Assembly: GCA_016930775.1 (NCBI GenBank)
Contig: JAFGGB010000098.1
Location: forward strand, 1 to 32,071
From: Deltaproteobacteria bacterium
GTDB taxonomy: Bacteria > Desulfobacterota > Syntrophia > Syntrophales > UBA2210
Length of the DNA stretch: 32,071 nt
Reading direction: 5' to 3'
Below, piece by piece: positions 1 through 9,090 of this stretch; position 1 is the first letter of the stretch; every line of letters begins with the position of its first letter. The notes under the pieces are model-generated. The model searched no databases, was not told the DNA's origin, and saw nothing but the letters and a program-made list of their open reading frames with translations. A program made the translations under genes and the position numbers.

Positions 1-720
1 CATCTCTGGTTCGAGCTGACAAACCGGCGGCGGGGCGAAAGAACCGTAAGTTATGCCGAGTCCCACGACCAGGCTTTGGTAGGGGACCAGACTCTCATGT
101 TCCGCCTCGCCGGGTCCGCCATGTACGACCACATGACCGTTTCAGACCCGCACCCGGGCATTGATCGGGCGCTGGCGCTCCACAAGCTGATACGGCTTAT
201 AACGCTGGCATCGGCCGATAAAGGCTATCTCACATTTATGGGGAACGAATTCGGACACCCTGATTGGATCGATTTCCCCCGGGAGGGGAATGACTGGTCC
301 TGTGCATACGCCCGTCGGCAATGGTCCCTTGTCGATGACCCTCTTCTCAAATACCGTTATCTCGCCCTCTTCGATGCAGACATGATCGCGCTGGTTAACA
401 ACACCGATCTTCTCTTGGCGCCTCAATCTAGCCTCCTTCATGAACATTCCGAGGACAAGGTGATCGCTTTCGAACGGGCGGGCCTCGTTTTCGCCTTCAA
501 CTTTCACCCCACCCGTTCATACGAAAGTTATCGTCTGCAAGCTCCGCCCGGCAAGTATCATATCATCCTCGACAGCGACGCCTCAAAGTACGGGGGCCAC
601 GGACGTGTGGATGGCGCCGTCGAACACTTTGCGGCGTTCATGGTGAATCACCCGAGAGGGAATCATGAATTGAGCCTCTATCTTCCGACCAGAACCGCCC
701 TTGTCCTGGCACGGGCATGA
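1..720 (+). CDS. 1,4-alpha-glucan branching enzyme, eukaryotic GBE1-like type, C-terminal part (5' truncated by window)
   Basis: Frame 1 is open from base 1. Motifs YAESHDQALVGD, FMGNEFGHPDWIDFPREGN, YARRQWSL, KVIAFERAGLVFAFNFHPTRSY and LDSDASKYGGHGR resemble GH13 branching enzymes of the GBE1 type. Confidence 0.92.
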   Translation, partial: HLWFELTNRRRGERTVSYAESHDQALVGDQTLMFRLAGSAMYDHMTVSDPHPGIDRALALHKLIRLITLASADKGYLTFMGNEFGHPDWIDFPREGNDWSCAYARRQWSLVDDPLLKYRYLALFDADMIALVNNTDLLLAPQSSLLHEHSEDKVIAFERAGLVFAFNFHPTRSYESYRLQAPPGKYHIILDSDASKYGGHGRVDGAVEHFAAFMVNHPRGNHELSLYLPTRTALVLARA

Positions 721-978
721 AAAATTGGCGCAATGGGTTCCTGAAAGATTTTTCCTGAGGAATTTGCCGTAAAATAAGAAATCGAGAAGCTTTGCAGTGT
801 ATGCATTGCCGAAGACAATGACGGATTTGCTTGCCTTTGGGGCAAATTTCTCCTAGAAAAGGATGCAGTGAATAAAAGCGTGAAAAGACTCCGCCGGATA
901 AGCGCGTACTATTCTCTTCGCATAACATGAGCCATGGAGAATTTCCGAGGAGAACGAGAGAGCTAGAGGTCGTAAAGG

Positions 979-1200
979 ATGCTGTATAATAATTTTTTTA
1001 ACAATATCGATCCTTCGGAACGTCTTCGGATAATGCGGGGAGTCGAAGAAATGTTGTCGCTGGCCGTAAGAAAATATGCCGCCGTTGCGGGCCTCAACGA
1101 GACGGCCGTTAGAAGCACTGTCTCGATCCGGAGCATTGATCAGGCCTTGAGGTGGATCGAAATTGAGTTTCAGGACAACTTGTTTCATTACCGAAAATAA
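979..1200 (+). CDS. small hypothetical protein (73 aa)
   Basis: ORF with upstream GAGGT and a terminator-like hairpin plus T-run directly after the stop; no family recognised. Confidence 0.5.
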   Translation: MLYNNFFNNIDPSERLRIMRGVEEMLSLAVRKYAAVAGLNETAVRSTVSIRSIDQALRWIEIEFQDNLFHYRK

Positions 1201-1201
1201 A

Positions 1202-1233
1202 TGCTTCCCGGTTATTCGGGATGCAATTTTTTG
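1202..1233 (+). terminator. intrinsic terminator after the 73-aa ORF
   Basis: TGCTTCCCG-gttatt-CGGGATGCA hairpin with one mismatch, followed by ATTTTTTG. Confidence 0.65.
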
Positions 1234-1487
1234 TCAGGCGCGAGAGATTTTCCGGCGCCCCTGTTTCGGGCAGAGGGCCGATGGTTCCCTGTCAGCATTG
1301 TTCCTCTGGGTCGTCCCAAATGATCGGGGCGTTGCAAAACCACTGGAAATGCAGTAATAAATACAACTTATGGGGATAGTTCTCGCTATACTCCACTGTC
1401 GAAGCCCGTTGAGCTGTGACAGGCATGCAGACGCTGGATCGAGCATGAAGAATCGTGCTGAGTCCGGCGTCAGAAACGGTATCAGCC

Positions 1488-3200
1488 ATGAACCAAACGA
1501 TACTGAACCGGCTTCGCTCCATTAAGATATCGGGCCGCTCGAAAGCCTTCTCGTCTTCTTCTGCAGCAGTGCCTCTTGGAGATGTCCTTATCAGAGAAGG
1601 CGTTCTCACGGAAGAAAAACTACAACTGGTTCTGAAAGAGCAAGAACGCTTAAAGGAACAGGGTTATTCGCCTCGGCAATTAGGAGAACTGGTAGTCTCA
1701 ATGGGATTGGCTACCGAAGTGGAGGTTCTTGGAGCCATTAATCGTTTCTACCGGATATCCGCCCACAATCTTGCCGGAAATTTTGCCGATTTGATACAAC
1801 GCAAAGAACAAATTAGGGGCAGAGGCACATCGGTTTTCCATCCGCCTATCAAGGTGAAGCTTGCCATCGCGGTTTTTGTCATTGTCGGGCTGACCATCGC
1901 AAGCATAAGCTCGCTGATTCTGCGACGGCAGCAGGAGCAGCTCTATCAGCAGACGGTGCGGATGGGCAAGGTCAGTCTTTCCTATTTTGCGAATAACGCA
2001 AAGCTTCATCTCATTGAGGACAACGTCCTGCAGTTGAACGCCCTGATCAAAGAAGCGTCATCGGTCTCGGGTCTTCTCTACTCCGTAATCGTCGACGGCA
2101 AAGGGGTGATAAAGGCTCATTCAGACACAAAGCTCATCGGCACACCATTCAAGGGTTTCGGCAATGTTCAGGAATCGGCCGAGAAGGACTCCATCAGCTA
2201 CTTCCGTTACAAGGATGAAAAGGGGTCCCTGATATTGAATGTCTCCAGGAGAATTGAATTCAGAGGTAAAAACCTGGGCGAGGTCCATGTAGGCATTTCC
2301 ATAGATTTCATTCAGGAACAGATACGGAGGGAACGTACGTTCATCCTTATCGTCGGGTTCATCATTGTCGCCCTGGGAATTATCGCCGCCGTCCTGTTTG
2401 GCATTACCTTTTCACGCCCCATCGGAAAACTGGTATCGGCGACGAAGGAGATTGCCCGGGGAAATTATGATTTCAAGGTAGAGGAAAAGCGAAGGGATGA
2501 ATTGGGCACTCTGGGCAGGGCATTCAATTACATGTCCGACGAATTGAAAATGAAATCGCTGCTCCAGGAAACTTTCGGACGATATGTAAGTCCCACGATC
2601 CTTAAGATGATTCTTGCCGACCCTGAAAAATCATGGCTCAAGGGAATGAGAACAGAGGCTACCATACTCTTCACGGACATACGGGGCTTCACCGCTTTCT
2701 CCGAAAAAACGGAACCGGAGAAGATCGTTGAAGACTTGAACGAGTACTTTGCCATCGCTACCCAGTGCATACTGGACCACGGCGGATATGTCGACAAGTT
2801 TATCGGCGACGCCGTTCTCGGCGTTTTCGGCGCCCCTGCCCCTATGAAAGACCACGCCCACCGGTCCATTCAAGCCTGCATATCCATGCAGCAGCAGTTC
2901 CTGCAGGCTGCGACGAACGGCAATCCTCTGTTGTCGAGGATCGGCATCGGCGTAAATGCCGGGATCATCGTGGCCGGCAATCTTGGATCTCAGGTAAAAA
3001 TGGAATACTCCGTCATAGGCGACCCTGTTAATTTAGCATCGAGGCTGAATTCGCTCGCCGGCGGTGGAGAAATAATTATCAGTAAAAGCGTATATGATGC
3101 AGTGAAGGATTCAGTGAGCGTGGAGACCCTGCCCCTTCAGCGGGTCAAGGGCAAATCTGAAGAAATTCAGGTTTTCCGCGTAATACTTCCGCAAGCATGA
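1488..3200 (+). CDS. membrane-bound class III adenylate/guanylate cyclase: MshEN-like N-terminus, two TM helices flanking an extracytoplasmic domain, HAMP, cyclase catalytic domain
   Basis: ORF track gives a GTG start at 1455; ATG at 1488 is an alternative. N-terminus has LGDVLIREGVLTEEKLQLVLKEQ...QLGELVVSMGL. TM segments, HAMP (SRPIGKLVSATKEIARGNYDFKV), and cyclase motifs FTDIRGFTAFSE, VDKFIGDAVLGVFG and YSVIGDPVNLASRL. Confidence 0.9.
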   Translation: MNQTILNRLRSIKISGRSKAFSSSSAAVPLGDVLIREGVLTEEKLQLVLKEQERLKEQGYSPRQLGELVVSMGLATEVEVLGAINRFYRISAHNLAGNFADLIQRKEQIRGRGTSVFHPPIKVKLAIAVFVIVGLTIASISSLILRRQQEQLYQQTVRMGKVSLSYFANNAKLHLIEDNVLQLNALIKEASSVSGLLYSVIVDGKGVIKAHSDTKLIGTPFKGFGNVQESAEKDSISYFRYKDEKGSLILNVSRRIEFRGKNLGEVHVGISIDFIQEQIRRERTFILIVGFIIVALGIIAAVLFGITFSRPIGKLVSATKEIARGNYDFKVEEKRRDELGTLGRAFNYMSDELKMKSLLQETFGRYVSPTILKMILADPEKSWLKGMRTEATILFTDIRGFTAFSEKTEPEKIVEDLNEYFAIATQCILDHGGYVDKFIGDAVLGVFGAPAPMKDHAHRSIQACISMQQQFLQAATNGNPLLSRIGIGVNAGIIVAGNLGSQVKMEYSVIGDPVNLASRLNSLAGGGEIIISKSVYDAVKDSVSVETLPLQRVKGKSEEIQVFRVILPQA

Positions 3201-3215
3201 ACGGAGGAGGCAACG

Positions 3216-4202
3216 GTGATTAGCGCACGAAGAACAATGGGGACAATTCTAGCGTTGTTAATCGGTCTTGGGGGCTGCGCCGGCATCATGGCGCCGGAAC
3301 GACGCTTTGAGGATTTCGTCATGGTCGTTCCCCGCGACAGCGACACCTTCGAAACTCTTGCACAGAAATACCTCAACGATTCAACTCAGGGCTGGATGAT
3401 AGCCGAGTATAACGGAATCGATGCAATCACGGCGGGCCAGGAGATTGTCGTTCCCCTGAAACTCCCGTCGCCGGGCAAGGTGACAACCCGCCAATATCAA
3501 ACGGTGCCGGTTCTTTGCTACCATAACTTTTCCCGCGATGTAACAAATGCCATGACGGTAACAGGGCGGGACTTCGACGCCCAAATGCAGTTCCTTCAGG
3601 ACAAGGGATACCATGTAATTTCCCTTGATAGCCTCTTCGATTTCATTGAGTATAAAAAACCCATTCCCGACAAGTCGGTGGTCATAACGGTCGATGACGG
3701 ATGGCGATCTTTTTATGATATTGCGTTTCCGATCCTGAAAAAGTACAACTATCCGGCCACACTCTTCATCTACATCGATATGATAGAGGAAACTAAAAAA
3801 TCGACATTGAATTGGAAGCAGGTGCAAGAGCTTGCGATGGCGGGCATCGACATTCAGAATCATACAAAAACCCATCGCAATCTCAAGGATCTGAAGCAGG
3901 GCGAATCGGTTGCGCAATATTTTAAATCCCTTCAGGAAGAATTGATCGGTTCCACACGGGTCATCAAGGAAAAACTCAATAAAGATATCAAGTATATTGC
4001 CTATCCCTATGGAGACACCAACGACATTACCGTTGCCATTCTTCGGAAAAACGGCTATCGAGGCGCCTTCACGGTCAAGCGAGGGAGCGCCCCGTTTTTT
4101 ATCGACCAGTTTCGTGTAAACCGTTCGGTGATTTACGGCGCGTATGATATGAAAAAATTTGAAAGAAACCTGACGTATGTCAGCTCAAAGGCCTTGCGAT
4201 GA
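3216..4202 (+). CDS. LysM domain plus polysaccharide deacetylase (NodB-type) lipoprotein
   Basis: GTG start after GGAGGAGG; lipobox LGGC; LysM-like stretch; deacetylase motifs VITVDDGWRSFYDIAFPILKKYNYPATLFI and QNHTKTHRNL. Confidence 0.88.
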   Translation: MISARRTMGTILALLIGLGGCAGIMAPERRFEDFVMVVPRDSDTFETLAQKYLNDSTQGWMIAEYNGIDAITAGQEIVVPLKLPSPGKVTTRQYQTVPVLCYHNFSRDVTNAMTVTGRDFDAQMQFLQDKGYHVISLDSLFDFIEYKKPIPDKSVVITVDDGWRSFYDIAFPILKKYNYPATLFIYIDMIEETKKSTLNWKQVQELAMAGIDIQNHTKTHRNLKDLKQGESVAQYFKSLQEELIGSTRVIKEKLNKDIKYIAYPYGDTNDITVAILRKNGYRGAFTVKRGSAPFFIDQFRVNRSVIYGAYDMKKFERNLTYVSSKALR

Positions 4203-5146
4203 AAAAATATTCGATGAAACTTCAATGGTCCGGGATCATTCTTGTTCTCCTTATGACTTCCGGGTGTGCCACGTTGACGCCTTCGGGTACTGTGGATCGT
4301 ACGATGCCGCCTCTATCGGAACGTTTAAAAATCCAGGCGGAAGAATTCGAACGGGCCGACCGTCTTCCAGAGGCCATTGATCGATGGAAAATTCTGGCGA
4401 GCCTCCGTCCCGGCGATGAAGCGGCGGTAAAAAAAGTGAGGGTTCTGGAAGAAATTGCATCGGCGAAGGCTGAAACTCATTATAAGCAAGGCGTCGCTCT
4501 GGCGGCGAAAGGGCAAATCGACGGAGCTCGCCGGGAATTCCTTTTGTCCCTGGGCTACAGGCCCGACCACCGGGAAGCTCTTCAGTATCTTCGAACCCGG
4601 CTCATTGACGATCCCTTCATCTCCTACACGACCAAAGAGCGGGACACGCTGTCGTTAATCGCCCAGCAATTCTATGGAGATGCCGGCGGTTCATCCATCA
4701 TTGCTTATTTCAACGATATCGACGAGAAGGCGCCTCTAAAAATCGGCATTTCCCTGAAGATTCCGAAATTGTCGGTCGATCAGTTGCCCGCGGCGGCGTC
4801 ATTGCAACCGACAGTCCGCCGGGCCGAAGAGATTGATTATGAAGAACTTCTCTTCAAGGCTGCCGATTTGTACGATGATAAGCGGTTCAAGGAAGCGAGA
4901 GTCTATGTGAACCGCATACTGGCCCATGATAAAGACAATATAGATGCGAAGGATCTTGTCAGTCGTTTTCAAAAAGACGCCGAGGATCACTACCGGGCCG
5001 GCGTCTATTATTTCATCAACGAGAAGATAGACGAGGCTATCGAGGAATGGACCCTTGCCCTCGATATTGAACCCGGTCATTCGGCCGCAAAAAAAGACAT
5101 GGAGAAGGCCCGTTCGCTCAAAAAGAAACTCCAGCAGATCAATTGA
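4199..5146 (+). CDS. TPR/LysM repeat lipoprotein
   Basis: 4-bp ATGA overlap with previous gene; lipobox TSGC; TPR-like repeats; LysM-like YTTKERDTLSLIAQQFYGD...KIGISLKIP. Confidence 0.8.
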   Translation: MKKYSMKLQWSGIILVLLMTSGCATLTPSGTVDRTMPPLSERLKIQAEEFERADRLPEAIDRWKILASLRPGDEAAVKKVRVLEEIASAKAETHYKQGVALAAKGQIDGARREFLLSLGYRPDHREALQYLRTRLIDDPFISYTTKERDTLSLIAQQFYGDAGGSSIIAYFNDIDEKAPLKIGISLKIPKLSVDQLPAAASLQPTVRRAEEIDYEELLFKAADLYDDKRFKEARVYVNRILAHDKDNIDAKDLVSRFQKDAEDHYRAGVYYFINEKIDEAIEEWTLALDIEPGHSAAKKDMEKARSLKKKLQQIN

Positions 5147-5202
5147 AATCCGAATAGCGACGAACGCTCTAGTTTCTCCATTGAAACCCCGTAAAAGGTT
5201 GA

Positions 5203-5229
5203 ACCCCGGGGGCTGCGGTTGCCAGGGGT
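5203..5229. terminator. possible bidirectional hairpin between convergent genes
   Basis: ACCCC-ggg-GGC-loop-GCC-a-GGGGT; imperfect, no clear T-run. Confidence 0.3.
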
Positions 5230-5274
5230 ATGAATGAGCCGATCGGGAGTTAATCAAGCCCCTGCCAGCACTCC

Positions 5275-5703
5275 TTAAAGAATCTCTACCAATTCGATGT
5301 CGAACGTCAGGTCCTTGCCGGCCAGGGGATGGTTGGCGTCGAGGGTCGCTTCGTTGTCGGTGATTTTGGTGACAGTTACGACGAGGGAATGACCGCCGGG
5401 CTTCGTCAATTCGAGCTGCTCGCCCACCCTGATCTTGACATCCGGCGGGAACTTATCGATTTCCGCAGTCATGAGCATTTTTTCATCGTAGGAACCATAG
5501 GCATCATTCGCCGGCACTGTAAAACTTTTCGTTTCCTTCTTCCACATTCCGATCACTGCTTCCTCAAAGGCCAGGATAAGCTCTCCTGCCCCGATTGTAA
5601 ACTCCAGCGGTTCCCTCATCAGAGAAGAATCGAAGACGAAGCCATCGTCCAGTTTTCCTGAATAATGCACCCTTACCCTGTCGCCCTTTTTTGCCTGATG
5701 CAT
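5275..5703 (-). CDS. FKBP-type peptidyl-prolyl cis-trans isomerase (SlyD-like, no His-rich tail)
   Basis: VRVHYSGKLDDGFVFDSS...PLEFTIGAGELILAFEEAVIGM and NHPLAGKDLTFDIELVEI are characteristic. Confidence 0.92.
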   Translation of the reverse strand: MHQAKKGDRVRVHYSGKLDDGFVFDSSLMREPLEFTIGAGELILAFEEAVIGMWKKETKSFTVPANDAYGSYDEKMLMTAEIDKFPPDVKIRVGEQLELTKPGGHSLVVTVTKITDNEATLDANHPLAGKDLTFDIELVEIL

Positions 5704-6089
5704 GAAACCTCCTTAATTAGACCTCAGCAGGCAGATGATTCCTTCAATCGAAAGATTGATGGGATACGAGCCAAGGCGGTCATATTGTTATGACTGTCGA
5801 GAACGTTGAGATGAATCAGCAGGGCATGCCATTGTCAATATCATCACAATCCAAGCCAGTATATCCCGGTCCGCGCAGACTAGCGGTCCCAATCGAACAT
5901 GTCAAGGGCAATACGGCATTCTGTAAAGGAATATTATTGCCGGCAAAGACCCTTATGGCGGGAAAGCGGCGATGTGTCCGATTCCCTCCTCCCGGCGCTT
6001 CATTTCAACGTTTGATATAATTAAGCATGATGGCGCCGGCGGTACCCGCGTAGAGGTCCGGTGCACGGGCTCCTAATGGCAATGATGCA

Positions 6090-7031
6090 TCACTCCTTCC
6101 GATAGAATTTGCTCTGCCAGGAATCCCTCCGCAACAGTTCCCTGTCGATTTCGTTCAGGACGGTCATTTTATTGCGAGCCCATTCGGGAGCGAGGTAAAT
6201 GTCCTGGTATCCGTCGGCCGTCAGTCGCTGTATGACCATCGCGGGGGGCAGGATTTCCAGGATGTCGCAGACTGTCCGCACATATTCCTCCCGGGAGAGC
6301 ATCGATATTTCACCCGCTTCGTAGAGGTCTCCCAGGCGGGTTCCCTGAAGAGCCAGCAGGAGATGGATCTTTATCCCATCGATTGGCAGGGCGGCGACGG
6401 CCCGCGCCGTGGCCATCATATCATCATGGCTCTCGCCGGGAAGCCCCAGGATTATATGGGTGCAGATATTGATCCCCCTCCCGGCCGTTTTCGCTACGGT
6501 ATCGGCGAAGGTCGTGTAATTGTGCCCACGGTTTAAAAGGGTCAGGGTTCTTTCGTGGATGGACTGAAGACCGTATTCGATCCAGACATGATGGGTCTTT
6601 GCATATTCTCCAAATAAATCAATCACCTTTCCGGAAATGGAATCCGGCCGGGTTCCCACTGAAATACCGACGATGTCCTGCTGAAGCAGAGCTTCGTCGT
6701 ACAGAGCCTTCAGCGTATCGTAAGATCCGTAGGTATTTGTCGCCGTCTGAAAATAGGCAATGAAGTGCTCCGCTCCCCTGAGACGGCGATAGAAATCTTT
6801 TGCCCTAGCGATCTGATCGGTGACGGACGGAAGGGGACCCTGCATCCGAAGCTTGGAAAATCGACCATCGCAGTATATGCAGCCGTTTCTCGAGAGGCTT
6901 CCATCGCGATTCGGACAGGTAAAGCCCGCGTCGATTTGGAGCTTATACGCAGGGTGTCCCAAGGTATTGACGAGATAACTCTTCAAATCGTAATAACGTT
7001 TTGTGTTGTTCCAAAATTCTGGTTTGCTCAT
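6090..7031 (-). CDS. TIGR01212 (YhcC-like) radical SAM protein
   Basis: TCPNRDGSLSRNGCIYCDGRFSK, GTRPDSI, WIEYGLQSIHERTLTLLNRGHNY, THIILGLPGESHDDMM. Confidence 0.92.
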   Translation of the reverse strand: MSKPEFWNNTKRYYDLKSYLVNTLGHPAYKLQIDAGFTCPNRDGSLSRNGCIYCDGRFSKLRMQGPLPSVTDQIARAKDFYRRLRGAEHFIAYFQTATNTYGSYDTLKALYDEALLQQDIVGISVGTRPDSISGKVIDLFGEYAKTHHVWIEYGLQSIHERTLTLLNRGHNYTTFADTVAKTAGRGINICTHIILGLPGESHDDMMATARAVAALPIDGIKIHLLLALQGTRLGDLYEAGEISMLSREEYVRTVCDILEILPPAMVIQRLTADGYQDIYLAPEWARNKMTVLNEIDRELLRRDSWQSKFYRKE

Positions 7032-7146
7032 GGACCGCCACTATCGGCCGGCATTCTCAGCCGGCTAAAACATTTTGTTTTCCTTTTAAACCATTTATTA
7101 TTAGAATGCCATTTCATTAGATAAGGATCGGCGATAAAGACCAGGC

Positions 7147-9090
7147 ATGAGTTTTCCAAAGGTTTTCGATGTAATTGTTGTGGGTGCGGGCCATGCGGGA
7201 TGCGAGGCTGCCCTTGCCGCTGCCCGTATGGACTGCTCGGTGTTGCTCTTCAATATCAATCTCGATTCCATGGCACTCATGTCCTGCAACCCCGCCATCG
7301 GGGGCCTCGCAAAGAGTCAACTCGTTAAAGAAGTGGATGCCTTGGGCGGCGAGATGGCCAGGGTTGCCGACAGGACGGCTTGTCACTTCAGGGTCCTCAA
7401 CAGTTCCAAGGGTCCGGCTGTGCAATCGACTCGGGTTCAGTGCGACAAACAGCTGTACCGTCTTGCCATGAAAGAAGCGCTGGAGAAGGCGTCGTCTCTT
7501 CATCTCCGCCAATCCCTTGTAGAGAGGCTTGTAATCGAGGGAGGAACCGTCAGGGGCGTTGTCGACACAACGGGATTCTTCTTCGAGGCGGTAAAAGTCA
7601 TTGTTACGACCGGAACCTTTCTGAACGGATTGGTCCATGTCGGTGAATCACGCCAACCGGCAGGACGTGCGGGAGAGATTGCCTCGGTCACACTGGCGGA
7701 AAATCTGAAAGAACTGGGCTTTCAGTGGGGACGGATGAAAACGGGAACGCCCCCGCGGCTCAGAGCCTCGACTATTGACTTTTCGGCCTTTGAAAGACAG
7801 GACAGCATTCCCGATCCCCGTCCGTTTTCCTACAGCACCGAGAGACTTCGCGAGGAGCGACTTCCCTCGTGGTTCGGAGCGACAAGCGATCTGACGCACC
7901 GGATAATACGCGACAACATTCAGCGCTCGCCCCTCTACTCGGGGATCATCAGGGGCGCGAGCGCTCGTTACTGCCCTTCTCTTGAAGATAAGGTAATGCG
8001 CTTTTCCGGCAGGGAAAGGCATCCCGTGGTCCTGGAGCACGAGGGTCTCAATACGGAAGAAGTATATGCAAAGGGTCTTGGAAACAGTTTTCCCCCGGAT
8101 ATCCAGGAACGGCTCGTACATTCCGTTTCCGGTCTGGAACAGGCTGAAATCATGAGGAGCGCTTACGCCATCGAATACGACTTTATTCAGCCAACCCAGC
8201 TTCGTCAGACCCTGGAAACGAAACCGGTCAAGGGACTCTATCTGGCGGGCCAGATCAACGGCACGTCGGGTTATGAAGAAGCAGCAGCACAGGGAATCTG
8301 GGCCGGAATAAACGCCGCGCTGGCCGTTCAAAGGCGGTCGCCCTTTGTCCTGGATCGTTCCGAGGCTTATATGGGCGTTCTCGTGGACGATCTTGCGACC
8401 AGGGGCGTCGACGAACCTTACAGAATGTTCACATCGAGGGCCGAGTATCGTCTTGTTCTCCGGGAGGACAATGCCGCAATACGTCTTATGGGCAGGGGCC
8501 ATGAATTGGGTCTCGTTTCCCATGAAAGCTTTTTAAAACTTACGGAGCAGATCAGGAAAATCAAAGAATTGAAAGACCGCTTGCAGTCCGTCATGATTTT
8601 CCCGATTTCTCCTGTTGTCGATAAATTGGAGAAACTCCGGTCGGCGCCGTTGAAAAATCCCGCTTCGTTGTACCAACTTCTCAAGCGGCCCGAGATTGCC
8701 TATGACGATCTGAGCATTTTCGAGGGATGGACGTCTGTTGACGATCCATTGTTGAAGAAAGAGATCGAAATCGATGCGAAGTATGAGGGATACATTCGGC
8801 GTCAAGAGGAGTCGATCGAGAAATTCAAAAACTTGGAGCAGAAAAGGATTCCGTCGGGCGTCGATTACGGAGCGCTGCCGGGCCTGTCGAATGAACTGAA
8901 AAAGAAGCTTACGGACATAGCGCCCACTTCGCTGGGGCAGGCAAACCGCATTGCGGGCATGACCCCGGGGGCTCTTTCGGCCCTTATGGTTTACCTCAGG
9001 AAACTGGAACTGGAAGAGAGACAGAGACGAAGAAACGGGGCAGCGAGCGGCGATGACGACGGCTCGGCCCCGCGACAGGGGGAAACCTGA
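7147..9090 (+). CDS. mnmG: tRNA uridine-5-carboxymethylaminomethyl(34) synthesis FAD enzyme MnmG (GidA)
   Basis: VIVVGAGHAGCEAALAAARMG-like FAD motif, SCNPAIGGLAKSQLVKEVDALGGEM, GRMKTGTPPRL, GQINGTSGYEEAAAQG, FTSRAEYRL. Confidence 0.97.
   Translation: MSFPKVFDVIVVGAGHAGCEAALAAARMDCSVLLFNINLDSMALMSCNPAIGGLAKSQLVKEVDALGGEMARVADRTACHFRVLNSSKGPAVQSTRVQCDKQLYRLAMKEALEKASSLHLRQSLVERLVIEGGTVRGVVDTTGFFFEAVKVIVTTGTFLNGLVHVGESRQPAGRAGEIASVTLAENLKELGFQWGRMKTGTPPRLRASTIDFSAFERQDSIPDPRPFSYSTERLREERLPSWFGATSDLTHRIIRDNIQRSPLYSGIIRGASARYCPSLEDKVMRFSGRERHPVVLEHEGLNTEEVYAKGLGNSFPPDIQERLVHSVSGLEQAEIMRSAYAIEYDFIQPTQLRQTLETKPVKGLYLAGQINGTSGYEEAAAQGIWAGINAALAVQRRSPFVLDRSEAYMGVLVDDLATRGVDEPYRMFTSRAEYRLVLREDNAAIRLMGRGHELGLVSHESFLKLTEQIRKIKELKDRLQSVMIFPISPVVDKLEKLRSAPLKNPASLYQLLKRPEIAYDDLSIFEGWTSVDDPLLKKEIEIDAKYEGYIRRQEESIEKFKNLEQKRIPSGVDYGALPGLSNELKKKLTDIAPTSLGQANRIAGMTPGALSALMVYLRKLELEERQRRRNGAASGDDDGSAPRQGET

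Noticed and set aside
142-507. Antisense ORFs opposite strong genes (for example 142-507, 3381-3917, 7648-8523, 23569-24522, 30261-30788)
   Set aside because: They lie opposite or out of frame with well-supported CDSs, and their translations show no family motif; this is frame shadowing in GC-rich coding DNA.
5190-5230. tRNA-like string (GGTTGAACCCC)
   Set aside because: No acceptor, D or anticodon arms can be drawn; looks like a hairpin between convergent genes.
5790-6020. 76-aa ORF in the 5.7-6.0 kb gap
   Set aside because: No clear ribosome-binding site, low-complexity Pro/Arg composition, no family resemblance.
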